Positions 1-8,724 of a stretch of 64,000 bases of DNA are shown here, piece by piece. The notes under the pieces are model-generated. The model was given only the letters and a program-made list of their open reading frames with translations. It ran no database searches and was not told where the DNA came from. Location: the NCBI RefSeq assembly GCF_000143685.1, contig NC_014328.1, positions 1,178,001-1,242,000 of the forward strand, given 5' to 3'. This stretch comes from Clostridium ljungdahlii DSM 13528 (GTDB lineage Bacteria; Bacillota; Clostridia; Clostridiales; Clostridiaceae). The translations under genes were made by a program, and so were the position numbers. Position 1 is the stretch's first letter, and each line of letters opens with the position of its first letter.

Positions 1-96
1 ATGACTCATGATTATAAAATAGCAATTAAAGAAGGGGCAACACTGGTGAGAATTGGCGAAGGTATATTTGGAAAGAGAAATTACAATAATAAATAG
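1..96 (+). CDS. YggS-family PLP-binding protein, C-terminal end (partial)
   Basis: Only the last 31 codons are inside the window; the frame is open from base 1 to a TAG at 94-96. The tail reads [21 protein letters not shown], which matches the C-terminal signature of the YggS/YlmE pyridoxal-phosphate homeostasis family (S-x-D-Y-x-x-A-I-x-x-G-x-T-x-V-R-I-G-x-x-I-F-G). The gene sits directly upstream of sepF, as ylmE does in the Firmicute ylm division cluster. The first ATG at base 1 is probably internal methionine rather than the start. Confidence 0.85.
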   Translation: MTHDYKIAIKEGATLVRIGEGIFGKRNYNNK

Positions 97-108
97 GAGG
101 TATTTTTT

Positions 109-573
109 ATGGCAGGTAAAATGATAAACAAAATGATGGGATTTTTAGGATTGGAAGATGACTTGGAGGAAGATATAGAGGAAGAAGAAACAAAGAAAGG
201 AGAAAATGAAAAAATCGTAAATGATTTTGCAGAGGTGGACCCTATTGTAAATAGTAAAAGACAAAATAAAGTTGTAAGCATACATACTACAATAGCAGCT
301 AAGGTAAGGATAGTTAAGCCAACTACTTATGAGGAAGCAGCTGATATATGTGATGAACTTAAAAATAGAAAAATAATAGTTATAAATACTACAGGACTTG
401 AGATTAGAATAGCTCAAAGATTACTGGATTTTATGGGCGGTGCAAGTTATGCATTAGGAGGAAATTTGGAAGAAATAGAAAAAGGAATATACATACTTTC
501 ACCATCTAGTGTAGAAGTAAACAGTGATTTGAAAAATGAACTATCTGGAAAAGGAATATTTGGATGGAAGTAA
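109..573 (+). CDS. sepF: Cell division protein SepF
   Basis: 154 aa. SepF polymerises into rings, bundles FtsZ and anchors it to the membrane. The N-terminal stretch (residues 1-15, rich in M, I, K, F and L) fits the amphipathic membrane-binding helix. A very acidic linker follows (about residues 16-35), then the conserved SepF core (about 65-150) with [15 protein letters not shown] and the [13 protein letters not shown] segment. A GGAGG site sits 7-12 nt before the ATG. It lies between yggS and yggT in the order found in Firmicute division clusters. Identification is by family sequence and synteny and is secure. Confidence 0.95.
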   Translation: MAGKMINKMMGFLGLEDDLEEDIEEEETKKGENEKIVNDFAEVDPIVNSKRQNKVVSIHTTIAAKVRIVKPTTYEEAADICDELKNRKIIVINTTGLEIRIAQRLLDFMGGASYALGGNLEEIEKGIYILSPSSVEVNSDLKNELSGKGIFGWK

Positions 574-605
574 GTATATTTACTGATAAATAATTGGAGG
601 CAAAA

Positions 606-872
606 ATGATAAGTAGTACTTTAGCTGTTGCAATATCATTACTGTTTAGATTTCTTGAAGGTGCTATAATATTGGATGTAATTCTATCTTGGGTTATGCA
701 GGGGAGAAGTAACGCATTTGTGGATTTTTTACATATATTTACGGAACCCCTTATGATACCTGGAAGAAAAATTCAGGAAAAACTTATGCCAGGGTTAATG
801 ATAGATTTTTCACCTATAGTGGCCTTTTTTATAATAGATATATTAAGAGGAATTGTATTTTCAATACTCTAG
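606..872 (+). CDS. YggT family membrane protein
   Basis: 88 aa from the ATG at 606, chosen because GGAGG at 596-600 is correctly spaced for it; an in-frame TTG at 594 would lie on the ribosome site. YggT proteins are small integral membrane proteins of the division/osmotic-adaptation neighbourhood with no firmly known biochemical role. Two hydrophobic segments are visible (about residues 3-27 and 66-86), with the conserved LSWV and P-L-x-I-P-G-R motifs between them. It follows sepF closely and precedes ylmH, so it is probably co-transcribed with them. Confidence 0.88.
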   Translation: MISSTLAVAISLLFRFLEGAIILDVILSWVMQGRSNAFVDFLHIFTEPLMIPGRKIQEKLMPGLMIDFSPIVAFFIIDILRGIVFSIL

Positions 873-908
873 TATATGAAATAATGCATAGCAAATTAAG
901 GGATAATT

Positions 909-1682
909 ATGGATAAAAAGAGTTTTATAAAGAGATTTCATTTTTGTGATGAAAGTGAAATCTTACCTATATATGATAAAATAAGTTTAGCAAAAAAAAC
1001 TAATAATACAGTATATACCTCAACATTTTATACTCCCAATGTATGGAATACTTTAGAGAATCTAAAGAAAGAAATTGGCTTAAATATATGTAGCTGTGGC
1101 ATATTTGAAGATGCAGAAAGAAAACTTATAGCATTTTCAAAGTTTGATATAAGGAATTATCCAATAAAATTAATGGAAATAAAATGTAAGTCTAAATTTG
1201 TTAAATTACAACACAAGGATTATCTAGGGGCTCTTATGGCTCTTGGACTTAAAAGAGAGAAATTTGGAGATTTAATACTAAAGGAAGATAAGCAATGTTA
1301 TTTAGCTGTTTGTGAAGATGTAAGTGATTACATAGAGATGAATTTAAATAGTGTAGGAAAGAGCAGCTGCAAAGCAAATGTTTTAGATATTAGTTCTGCG
1401 GAAATTCCCCTATATAATTTTAAAACTTCTGTTTTAAATGTTTCTTCCTTGAGAATTGATTGTTTAGTTAGTTCTCTATGCAATGTATCAAGAAATAAAT
1501 CTCAAGAAATGATTAAGAGAGGTAAAGTCCTTCTGGATTATTTACCAGAAACAAGAAAAGATAAATCTATAGAAGATAATTGTATAATAACTGTAAGAGG
1601 CTGTGGAAAGTTTAAAATTGTGGGAGAAACGGGTTGGACGGGAAGCGGTCGATGCAAACTTCTTATAAAAAAATTTAGTTAA
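909..1682 (+). CDS. ylmH: YlmH, S4-domain RNA-binding protein
   Basis: 257 aa. YlmH-family proteins carry a C-terminal S4 RNA-binding domain. It is visible at about residues 178-240, with the S4 signature RIDCLVSSLCNVSRNKSQEM, a glycine-rich turn and KFKIVGETGWTGSGR near the end. The N-terminal half matches the YlmH-type domain (YTPNVWNTLEN; DYLGALMALGLKREKFGDL). In Bacillus the homologue has been linked to ribosome-associated quality control and division-cluster genes; here the role is inferred from family and position between yggT and divIVA. The rqcH homologue at 6.8 kb makes the RQC link plausible in this organism. Confidence 0.9.
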   Translation: MDKKSFIKRFHFCDESEILPIYDKISLAKKTNNTVYTSTFYTPNVWNTLENLKKEIGLNICSCGIFEDAERKLIAFSKFDIRNYPIKLMEIKCKSKFVKLQHKDYLGALMALGLKREKFGDLILKEDKQCYLAVCEDVSDYIEMNLNSVGKSSCKANVLDISSAEIPLYNFKTSVLNVSSLRIDCLVSSLCNVSRNKSQEMIKRGKVLLDYLPETRKDKSIEDNCIITVRGCGKFKIVGETGWTGSGRCKLLIKKFS

Positions 1683-1699
1683 TTTGTGAGGTGCTCGTG

Positions 1700-2383
1700 A
1701 TGTTTATTACTGCTGCAGAGATAACAAATAAGGAATTTAAAAAAGGACTTAGAGGTTATAATATAGATGAAGTAGATGAATTTTTAGACAAAATAGCAGA
1801 AGATTATGAGTCTATATATAAGGAAAATTCTCTTTTAAAGGAAAAAATGCAGTCTTTGGATGAGAAGATAAGTCATTATACTAAAATGGAAAATACTATA
1901 AAAGATACGCTTTTATTAGCTCAAAATGCTTCTGAACAGGCTAAAGAAAATGCTAAAAAAGAAAGTCAATTTGTAGTAAAAAATGCAAATGATGCTGCAC
2001 AAAAGATAATAGATAAAGCCCATAGTGATGTTATTCAAATTACAGATGAGTTTGAAAATGTAAAACAGGAATTTTCTAAGTTTAGAACTAAGTTTAGAAA
2101 CTTTATGAAAACTCAAATGGAAATGTTTGATGATATGGAAAAAGACTTTGTAAAGAATTATAACATTGGGTATGAATCAAATGAAAATGAAGTAGAAGAT
2201 AGTACTGTTAAGGAAAAGGAAATAGAAGTAGTAGAGCCAGAAAAAGAAGATGTTTCTTTAGCTGAAAAGCGCAGCAAAGAATTTGATGAAGATAATAAAG
2301 AAGATTCAAATCATACAGAAAAGGAAATTTTTGAAGATAAGGATGAACTCGAAGAAATTAAAAACTTTTTTATTAAAGGATAG
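1700..2383 (+). CDS. divIVA: DivIVA domain-containing protein
   Basis: 227 aa from the ATG at 1700; a GTG nine bases upstream is in frame, but GAGGTG at 1688-1693 is spaced for the ATG and family members start at this position. DivIVA binds curved membrane at poles and septa. The N-terminal domain shows NKEFKKGLRGYNIDEVDEFL, the hallmark of the family, followed by a long coiled coil (about residues 30-150). The last 75 residues are an acidic, low-complexity tail rich in E, D and K. It closes the ylm-type division cluster, with a strong terminator just after the stop. Confidence 0.95.
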   Translation: MFITAAEITNKEFKKGLRGYNIDEVDEFLDKIAEDYESIYKENSLLKEKMQSLDEKISHYTKMENTIKDTLLLAQNASEQAKENAKKESQFVVKNANDAAQKIIDKAHSDVIQITDEFENVKQEFSKFRTKFRNFMKTQMEMFDDMEKDFVKNYNIGYESNENEVEDSTVKEKEIEVVEPEKEDVSLAEKRSKEFDEDNKEDSNHTEKEIFEDKDELEEIKNFFIKG

Positions 2384-2389
2384 AAAAAG

Positions 2390-2415
2390 CCACTCTAAAA
2401 GTAGAGTGGTTTTTT
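2390..2415 (+). terminator. Rho-independent terminator after divIVA
   Basis: Perfect 8-bp stem (CCACTCTA / TAGAGTGG) with a 4-nt loop followed by six T. It begins seven bases after the divIVA stop codon and ends the division cluster transcript. Confidence 0.9.
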
Positions 2416-2440
2416 AGTATGCTCTGTTTACAGCGCATAT

Positions 2441-2468
2441 TTGACAATCAATGTTGATTTAATATATG
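2441..2468 (+). promoter_or_regulatory. Possible sigma-A promoter for mtnN-lspA-rluD
   Basis: TTGACA at 2441-2446 is a consensus -35 box. A TATATG (4 of 6 to TATAAT) lies 16 nt downstream at 2463-2468. It sits between the divIVA terminator and mtnN, where a promoter is expected. The -10 box is only a partial match. Confidence 0.5.
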
Positions 2469-2508
2469 CTAGTAATTATAGAAATAAAAATGAGGAGGAC
2501 ATACAAAC

Positions 2509-3201
2509 ATGGTTATTGGAATTATAGGAGCTATGGATGAAGAAGTAGAAATACTTTTATCTGAATTAGAACTGGAGAAAGTTGAAGAAAAAGCTAATAT
2601 GAAATTTAATTTAGGAAAACTTTATAATAAAGATATAGTGGTAGTAAGGAGCGGTATAGGTAAGGTAAATGCAGCAGTATGTGCCCAAATACTTGTAGAT
2701 GATTTTAATGCAGATTATATAATAAATGTAGGCATTGCAGGGGGTGCAGGAGAAAATGTATATCCAGGAGATATAGTAATAGCAGACAATTTGGTACAGC
2801 ATGATATGGATACGTCTGCTTTTGGAGATAAAGTAGGACAGATACCTAGGTTGGATACATATGATTTTAAATGTAATAGAAGACTTGTAGAAAAAGCTAA
2901 GGATGCCTGTAATAAATTAGGAAATATAAATAGTTTTGTAGGAAGAATAGTTACAGGAGATCAATTTATTTCAAGTACAGAAAAGGTTAGATATTTGAAC
3001 AAGGAGTTTGGAGCACTGGCTTGTGAAATGGAAGGTGGAAGTATTGCACAGGTAGCCTATTTGAACAATATACCTTTTGTAATAATAAGATCTATATCAG
3101 ATAATGCAAACAATGGTGCTAGCATGGACTATAAAAAATTTGCACCTATTGCCATAAAAAATTCTACACAAATAATTAAAAGTATGATTATGAGCTTGTA
3201 A
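2509..3201 (+). CDS. mtnN: 5'-methylthioadenosine/S-adenosylhomocysteine nucleosidase
   Basis: 230 aa, the usual length of bacterial Pfs/MtnN. It hydrolyses the glycosidic bond of MTA and SAH, recycling SAM by-products and leading to the AI-2 precursor. Family marks visible: IGAMDEEVEIL at the N terminus (catalytic general acid Glu), RSGIGKVNAAV, NVGIAGG, TGDQFISS, the substrate-binding EMEGGSIAQV and SISDNAN with the catalytic Asp. GAGGAGG precedes the ATG. It is probably first in a three-gene unit with lspA and rluD. Confidence 0.95.
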   Translation: MVIGIIGAMDEEVEILLSELELEKVEEKANMKFNLGKLYNKDIVVVRSGIGKVNAAVCAQILVDDFNADYIINVGIAGGAGENVYPGDIVIADNLVQHDMDTSAFGDKVGQIPRLDTYDFKCNRRLVEKAKDACNKLGNINSFVGRIVTGDQFISSTEKVRYLNKEFGALACEMEGGSIAQVAYLNNIPFVIIRSISDNANNGASMDYKKFAPIAIKNSTQIIKSMIMSL

Positions 3202-3232
3202 TTTTTATGCATTGCGTTTTGGGAGGAAAATA

Positions 3233-3688
3233 GTGGAAATATTTATAATATTACTTGGAATTTTAATAGATAGGGTTACGAAAATATGGGCCATTGAAGT
3301 TTTATCTAAAGTTTCTCAGGTAATAGTAATAAAAGATTTGTTTTCATTACTGTATTTGCAAAATAAGGGAGCTGCTTTTGGAATTTTACAGGGTAAGCTT
3401 TACTTTTTAACTATAATTACAATAATTGTAGTTGGAGGAATGATATTTTATATTATAAAATATAAACCTAGTGAAAAGCTTATAAGAATAAGTTTTTCAC
3501 TTATAATAAGTGGAGCTTTGGGAAATTTGATGGATAGAATGGTGTATAAATATGTAGTTGACTTTATTTCTGTCCATTATAAAGACATTTATTATTTTCC
3601 TGTATTCAATATAGCAGATGTGATGGTGGTAGTAGGAACTGCACTTTTGGCATTCTATTTATTAAAGGAAGAAAAGTATGGAAAGTAA
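3233..3688 (+). CDS. lspA: Lipoprotein signal peptidase II
   Basis: 151 aa from the GTG at 3233, favoured because GGAGG at 3222-3226 lies six bases upstream; an in-frame TTG at 3212 has no ribosome site. LspA is a four-helix membrane aspartic peptidase that cleaves prolipoproteins before the lipidated Cys. Conserved blocks are present: ILIDRVTKIWA, NKGAAFGIL, GALGNLMDRM, YVVDFI (catalytic Asp) and FNIADVMVVVG (second catalytic Asp). Its 3' end overlaps rluD by 11 nt, suggesting coupled translation. Likely substrates include the lipoprotein encoded at 9.5 kb. Confidence 0.95.
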   Translation: MEIFIILLGILIDRVTKIWAIEVLSKVSQVIVIKDLFSLLYLQNKGAAFGILQGKLYFLTIITIIVVGGMIFYIIKYKPSEKLIRISFSLIISGALGNLMDRMVYKYVVDFISVHYKDIYYFPVFNIADVMVVVGTALLAFYLLKEEKYGK

Positions 3689-4586
3689 AAAATTTTTGGT
3701 TTGTAGTGAAGAAGAAAATATGAGGCTTGATGTATTTCTGTCTAAATGCTTCCAAGATAAATCAAGATCATATATTCAAAATGTAATAGAATATAAGTTA
3801 GTAGAAGTAAATGGAAAAGCAAAAAAGTCCAATTATAAGATTAAGTCAGGGGATAATATAGAAATTACTATACCTGACCCTGTGAATTTAAATATACAGT
3901 CGGAAGATATACCTCTTGATATATTATATGAAGATAAGGATGTTATTGTAGTAAATAAGCCTCAAGGGATGATAGTGCATCCTGCACCAGGAGTATATGA
4001 AGGTACTTTAGTAAATGCTCTTTTAAATCACTGTCGTGATTTATCTGGTATAAATGGAGTAACAAGACCGGGTATAGTACATAGAATAGACAAAGATACT
4101 TCAGGAATACTCGTAGTAGCTAAAAATGATAATTCTCATAATAAATTAGCGAAACAGCTTAAGGATCATTCTATGACTAGAGAATACATAGCCTTAGTAG
4201 AGGGAGTCGTAAAGTTAGATGAGGGAACTGTAGATGAGCCTATTGCAAGACATCCTAAAGATAAAATAAAGATGGCAGTTTGTGTGAATGGAAAAAGGGC
4301 CATTACCCATTATAAGGTTATTAAAAGATTTAAAAATAATACTTTGATAAAATGTATACTTGAAACAGGAAGAACACATCAGATAAGGGTACATATGGCA
4401 TATATAGGGCACCCTCTTGTAGGAGATCCAGTATATGGATATAAAAAGCAGAGGTTTAAACTAGGCGGTCAGCTCCTCCATGCTGAAAAGCTTGGCTTTA
4501 TTCATCCAGCTACAGGAAAGTATATAGAATTTGAAACAGAAATACCAGATTATTTTAAAAAAGTGATAAAGGTTTTAGATAATTAG
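3678..4586 (+). CDS. rluD: RluA-family rRNA pseudouridine synthase (RluD-like)
   Basis: 302 aa. An N-terminal S4 domain (about residues 14-70) is followed by the RluA catalytic domain. The signature HRIDKDTSG carries the catalytic Asp at about residue 137, and TGRTHQIRVHMAYIGHPLVGD is the standard C-terminal block. By family it isomerises uridines of 23S rRNA; which positions cannot be told from sequence alone. The start overlaps lspA, the usual Firmicute order. A bidirectional terminator follows. Confidence 0.92.
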   Translation: MESKKFLVCSEEENMRLDVFLSKCFQDKSRSYIQNVIEYKLVEVNGKAKKSNYKIKSGDNIEITIPDPVNLNIQSEDIPLDILYEDKDVIVVNKPQGMIVHPAPGVYEGTLVNALLNHCRDLSGINGVTRPGIVHRIDKDTSGILVVAKNDNSHNKLAKQLKDHSMTREYIALVEGVVKLDEGTVDEPIARHPKDKIKMAVCVNGKRAITHYKVIKRFKNNTLIKCILETGRTHQIRVHMAYIGHPLVGDPVYGYKKQRFKLGGQLLHAEKLGFIHPATGKYIEFETEIPDYFKKVIKVLDN

Positions 4587-4600
4587 ATAATATGAATTAA

Positions 4601-4632
4601 AAAAGCAGTCTATATAATTTTAGACTGCTTTT
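4601..4632. terminator. Bidirectional terminator between rluD and uraA
   Basis: A 12-bp stem (AAAAGCAGTCTA / TAGACTGCTTTT) with an 8-nt loop. Flanking A and T runs supply a U-tract on either strand. It lies between two convergent genes. Confidence 0.88.
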
Positions 4633-4643
4633 TAGAGCAATTT

Positions 4644-5942
4644 TTAAACAGCTTCTTCATTTGATTTTTCAGAAGCACTTTCTTCTGGTAATATTAAATT
4701 AAGTATTATTCCAACAATAGTTGCAAGAGCTACACCGGATATTTGAACTGGTGATCCACCTACAGAAAAGTTTATGGAAGCGCCGCCAATTCCTATTACT
4801 ATTATGACAGACGTCAATATTAAGTTTCTATTTTTACTAAAATCTATTTTATCCTCTACAAATATTCTAAAACCTGAGGAAGCTATTATTCCAAATAGCA
4901 CTATGCTTACACCACCTATTACAGGCATAGGCATATTTTCAATTACAGCAGCTACAGGGCCTATAAATGAAAGCAGTATAGCTATTACTCCAGCACCGCC
5001 TATAACCCACACACTGTAAACTTTGGTTATAGCCATAACTCCTATATTTTCTCCATAAGTTGTAGTTGGAGGTCCACCTGCAAAACCTGCAAATATAGTG
5101 GCTAATCCATCTCCTAATATAGATCTATGAAGTCCTGGATTTTTGGTAAAATCTCTTCCTACTACATTGTTTGTTACGTAAATGTGACCTATATGCTCTG
5201 CTAAGGTTACAAAAGAAATAGGAGCCATAAGCATGACGGCATTTATGTTGAATCTAGGAAACATAAATGGAGGTAATTTGAAGAGTTTAGTACTTACAAT
5301 AGTATCTAGTGCTTGCTTTGGTACTACACCTAAAATTAAGGCAGATATATATCCAACTATTATGGCTATTAGTATAGGTATTATTCCTAAAAATCCTTTA
5401 AAATACATGGTTCCAATAACAGCTACGGCAACTGTAATTGCAGACACTGTCATCCATGCCCATCTTGGTATACTTTGCATCTGATCAGTTGTGTAAGTAG
5501 GGTTGAATCCTGCCCAGTTTATAGCTGTAGCTGCAAGACCTAGGCCTATTACTATTACTATGGAACCAACAACTACAGGTGGAAGGGCTCTGTTAAGCCA
5601 GTTTACACCGCAAAGCTTTATTATGCCAGCTACAATTAAATATACACAACCTGCTGCTATTACACCAGAAAGCATAGCTGCTGGACCATAGCTTTTAGAT
5701 GCTATAAGGATTGGACTTATAAAAGCAAAGGAAGAACCTAAGTAAGCTGGAAGCTTGGCCTTGGTACATAAGATATAAATAAGGGTTCCAATACCGCTGC
5801 AAAATAATGCTATGGATGGACTCATTCCTGTTAAAATTGGAACAAGTATAGTTGAACCTACCATTGCAAATAAATGCTGAAAACTAAGAGGTATGGTAAC
5901 TCCTATAGGTAATTTTTCTTCTACATCAACAATATTTTTCAT
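4644..5942 (-). CDS. uraA: Uracil:proton symporter (NCS2 family)
   Basis: 432 aa polytopic membrane protein with about 14 hydrophobic segments. NCS2/UraA marks are present: PLSFQHLFAMVGST near the N terminus, SFVTLAEHIGHI with the substrate-binding Glu, and ENIGVMAITKVYS, the second conserved Glu motif. Length equals that of UraA/PyrP uracil permeases. It is downstream of pyrR by 43 nt on the same strand, behind a PyrR-type attenuator, so expression should fall when UMP is abundant. Pyrimidine specificity rests on the pyrR context as well as the family motifs. Confidence 0.93.
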   Translation of the reverse strand: MKNIVDVEEKLPIGVTIPLSFQHLFAMVGSTILVPILTGMSPSIALFCSGIGTLIYILCTKAKLPAYLGSSFAFISPILIASKSYGPAAMLSGVIAAGCVYLIVAGIIKLCGVNWLNRALPPVVVGSIVIVIGLGLAATAINWAGFNPTYTTDQMQSIPRWAWMTVSAITVAVAVIGTMYFKGFLGIIPILIAIIVGYISALILGVVPKQALDTIVSTKLFKLPPFMFPRFNINAVMLMAPISFVTLAEHIGHIYVTNNVVGRDFTKNPGLHRSILGDGLATIFAGFAGGPPTTTYGENIGVMAITKVYSVWVIGGAGVIAILLSFIGPVAAVIENMPMPVIGGVSIVLFGIIASSGFRIFVEDKIDFSKNRNLILTSVIIVIGIGGASINFSVGGSPVQISGVALATIVGIILNLILPEESASEKSNEEAV

Positions 5943-5985
5943 TTATGTGCTCCTTTTCTAGTCTCTCAAGGACTATTTTAAAAGT

Positions 5986-6519
5986 TTATAATTCATATAT
6001 TTTTACTGAGTCATTTTTGTCTATTTCTGCAATTTCAACTGATATCATTTCATTTCTAGAGGTAGGAATGTTTTTACCTACATAGTCGGCTCTTATAGGA
6101 AGTTCCCTATGCCCTCTATCAACTAAAACGGCCAGCTGAATTAATTTTGGCCTTCCAGAATGTATAATAGCATCAATTGCTGCTCTTGCAGTTCTGCCTG
6201 TATAGATAACATCATCTACTAATATAACTTTTTTGTTTTCCACATCTATTACATTAGATCCTTTTAGTATAGGTTGTCCTGCAAGACTGCTTAAATCATC
6301 TCTATAGAGGCCAATATCTACATCTTCTACTTTTAATTTTATTCCTTCAATGTTATAAATGTTTTCGGCTATTCTTTTTGCTAAGGGGTATCCTCTTCTC
6401 TTTATGCCTACAAGTATTATATCCTCTGTACCTCTATTCTTTTCTAATATTTCGTGGGATATTCTTTTTAAAGTTCTATTCATAGCCTTTTCATCTAAAA
6501 TAAGTGCTTTTAATTTCAA
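5986..6519 (-). CDS. pyrR: Bifunctional pyr operon regulator / uracil phosphoribosyltransferase
   Basis: 177 aa, the normal PyrR length. It has the type I PRTase fold with the PRPP-binding loop [19 protein letters not shown] (about residues 93-111), the N-terminal [14 protein letters not shown] segment and the [14 protein letters not shown] block. PyrR binds nascent pyr mRNA when UMP is high and promotes termination; it also has weak UPRTase activity. The PyrR-binding sequence and attenuator in its own leader at 6596-6672 are consistent with autoregulation. uraA follows in the same transcript. Confidence 0.95.
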   Translation of the reverse strand: MKLKALILDEKAMNRTLKRISHEILEKNRGTEDIILVGIKRRGYPLAKRIAENIYNIEGIKLKVEDVDIGLYRDDLSSLAGQPILKGSNVIDVENKKVILVDDVIYTGRTARAAIDAIIHSGRPKLIQLAVLVDRGHRELPIRADYVGKNIPTSRNEMISVEIAEIDKNDSVKIYEL

Positions 6520-6595
6520 TATATGACCCTCCCTTCTTTTTAATTTACAATTATAATTGTGCTTATTTCAATTTAATTTACACTATAAGCATTAT

Positions 6596-6625
6596 AAAAA
6601 ATGTCCTTCACGCAGTGAAGGACAT
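6596..6625 (-). terminator. Intrinsic terminator of the pyrR-uraA attenuator
   Basis: On the minus strand, an 11-bp perfect stem (ATGTCCTTCAC / GTGAAGGACAT) with a 3-nt loop is followed by a T run. It lies about 30 nt downstream of the PyrR-binding sequence and about 80 nt before pyrR, where a PyrR-controlled attenuator is expected. Confidence 0.88.
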
Positions 6626-6654
6626 AATAGTCATACGGATATAAAAATACTTTA

Positions 6655-6672
6655 TTGACCTCACTGGATCAT
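6655..6672 (-). promoter_or_regulatory. PyrR-binding loop (anti-antiterminator)
   Basis: The minus strand reads ATGATCCAGTGAGGTCAA. This matches the conserved PyrR recognition core (A-R-U-C-C-x-G-x-G-A-G-G-Y) of Firmicute pyr leaders. It is followed by the attenuator terminator at 6596-6625. Known biology: UMP-bound PyrR stabilises this hairpin and permits termination. Confidence 0.85.
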
Positions 6673-6698
6673 TTTAAAAGATATTAAATTCACAACCT

Positions 6699-6727
6699 AT
6701 TATAAGATAGTTTTTTTAATATTGCAA
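6699..6727 (-). promoter_or_regulatory. Sigma-A promoter of pyrR-uraA
   Basis: On the minus strand, TTGCAA (6727-6722), a 17-nt spacer and a perfect TATAAT (6704-6699). Transcription would start about 20 nt before the PyrR-binding loop, which fits the attenuation layout. Confidence 0.82.
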
Positions 6728-6833
6728 GTTTTTTTAGCACTACATTGGCTTTACGGAATAAATATGGTCTATTTTGTCTCAAAAGATTATTTTTTAAAAA
6801 GCTAGTAGTATTCAAAAATCTACTTGAAAGTTT

Positions 6834-8570
6834 TTATTGAAGCTGTTTTATATCCGGTTTTGTAGGTTCTGTATAAATGGTTTGATTAGTATAATATATT
6901 ACCATTCCCGGTTTGGCCCCATTTGGTTTATGGACATTTTTAATTTCTGTATAATCTACGGCTACTTTGGAGGAATTTTTAGCTTTACTGTAATATGCCG
7001 CAAGATTTGCAGCTTCTTCCAAAGTTTTATCTGGAACTTTGCCAAAATTTTTTATTATTACGTGAGATCCAGGAATCTCTTTAGTATGAAGCCATATATC
7101 CCTTTTATCTCCAAATTTGAGAGTAAGGTAATCGTTTTGAAGATTATTTTTACCTACATATATGTCTATTCCATCACTGGATACAAATTTCATTGGCTTG
7201 GAATCTCTACCCTTTTTTTTAGTATTTGATTTTTTAAATTTTATATACCCGCTTTCCATAAGTTCTCTTTTTATTTCTTCAATATCATCGTAGTTTTCAC
7301 AATTCTTTATGTTGGTCATTACAGAAGTCAAATACTCCATTTCCTCTTTTGCTATTTTTAATTGTTCATTTGCAGCTTGTTCTGTTTTCTTTAATTTATT
7401 GTATTTTTTAAAATAACGTTGTATATTTTCGGAAGGAGTTTTATTTTTATCAAGTTTTATATCTAAATACTCCATTTTTTCACTATAGTAATTTTGAATT
7501 CCTATATGGCTGTCACCCTTTTTTATATTGTAGATCTGTGAAGTTAAGAGTTCACCATATATTCTAAAAGTATCTTTATTTTTAGCCTCTTTAATGCTAT
7601 CTATTAGAATTTTTATTTTCTTAGTGCATCTTTCTAAGTTTATATTTATAAGTTTAGAAAGGTCAGAGCTTTTGTTGCTTAACCTATCACATTTGTCCTT
7701 TTCATAGTAAAATTCTTCTATTAATTGGGAAGGTGTAGTATAGCATTTTTCTTTGCATTTATTTAAATAGGTTAATTTATAACAGTAGAAATCTTTTACT
7801 TTTTCATTTTCTATGTAGGATGCAAAGTAAAAATTATCATTTATCACTTCATCAAAAATTTTCCTGCAAGAGTCGTATAGAAAGTCTAAATTGTTATTTT
7901 CTGAAAAATCTTTTTCACTATTTAATTTGTAGGATAATTCCTTCGAAAAGGAGCTACTTATGCCAGTAAACACTTTTGAAAAAAAACTTTTATCAATTTT
8001 TGTTGAGGTAGTTGTTAAAAACTTTACAAAATCCTCTTTTGTAAAGGAAAGGGGATTTAGTTTATTTGAAGTTGGTGGAAATACGTATTTTATTCCGGGA
8101 AATAGGGATCTCACGGTGTTTATTTCAGGTGTTATATGTTTTATACTATCCATGATCAAATTATCTCTTTTTCGAACTAAAGTTATATTACTATGTCTTC
8201 CCATTATTTCTATTACTAATGTATATATACTGTTAAAACCCAATTCATCTGAGCTTTCGAAATCTAAAAAAACAATTCTATCTGTGTCCAATTGCCTTAT
8301 GTCAACTAATTTTGATGGGCTTAGGTGCTTCCTCAAAACCATGCAAAACATAGGGGGCTGAAGCGGATTTTGTTTGCTTTTAACTGTAATATGCATTTTA
8401 GGATATACTGGACTTGCACTTAATAAAAGCTTATAATTTTTTCTCCCATTTTTAATGCTTAATACTATTTCATCCTTTTCAGGTTGATTTATTTTTTCAA
8501 CTTTTCCTCCTAGTATTTTTTCTTTCAATTCTTTTAAAACGCTGTGTATGAAAATACCGTCTAAAGCCAT
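6834..8570 (-). CDS. rqcH: RqcH, NFACT-family ribosome quality control protein
   Basis: 578 aa from the ATG giving MALDGIFIHSVL, the conserved family start; three codons upstream lies another ATG that abuts the GAGAGG ribosome site and is less likely. RqcH (Rqc2/NEMF homologue, formerly FbpA/YloA) binds obstructed 50S subunits and directs alanine tailing. NFACT-N covers about residues 1-260, a long charged coiled-coil region about 280-430, and NFACT-R about 450-560 with DIWLHTKEIPGSHVII. It is a single gene facing dapF. Older annotation calls this family fibronectin-binding protein. Confidence 0.92.
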   Translation of the reverse strand: MALDGIFIHSVLKELKEKILGGKVEKINQPEKDEIVLSIKNGRKNYKLLLSASPVYPKMHITVKSKQNPLQPPMFCMVLRKHLSPSKLVDIRQLDTDRIVFLDFESSDELGFNSIYTLVIEIMGRHSNITLVRKRDNLIMDSIKHITPEINTVRSLFPGIKYVFPPTSNKLNPLSFTKEDFVKFLTTTSTKIDKSFFSKVFTGISSSFSKELSYKLNSEKDFSENNNLDFLYDSCRKIFDEVINDNFYFASYIENEKVKDFYCYKLTYLNKCKEKCYTTPSQLIEEFYYEKDKCDRLSNKSSDLSKLININLERCTKKIKILIDSIKEAKNKDTFRIYGELLTSQIYNIKKGDSHIGIQNYYSEKMEYLDIKLDKNKTPSENIQRYFKKYNKLKKTEQAANEQLKIAKEEMEYLTSVMTNIKNCENYDDIEEIKRELMESGYIKFKKSNTKKKGRDSKPMKFVSSDGIDIYVGKNNLQNDYLTLKFGDKRDIWLHTKEIPGSHVIIKNFGKVPDKTLEEAANLAAYYSKAKNSSKVAVDYTEIKNVHKPNGAKPGMVIYYTNQTIYTEPTKPDIKQLQ

Positions 8571-8724
8571 ATTGTTCATCCTCTCGTAAGTTATGTATTT
8601 AATAAATTATATCATCTAGAATTTTTAAAATAAAGTTGTAAAAATTTTATTGATAAAAGATTATTACAGTAGTAAACTTAATTTGAAATATACAGCATCT
8701 TTATGGAAGGGTGAAAAATTTAAT

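Noticed and set aside
6837..8361. Open frames opposite rqcH (6837-7229 and 7960-8361, plus strand)
   Set aside because: Antisense shadows of rqcH with no ribosome sites and unnatural composition.
8650..8724. N-terminal extension of dapF
   Set aside because: The extension has no DapF homology; family members start at MKFIKMQGTGND.
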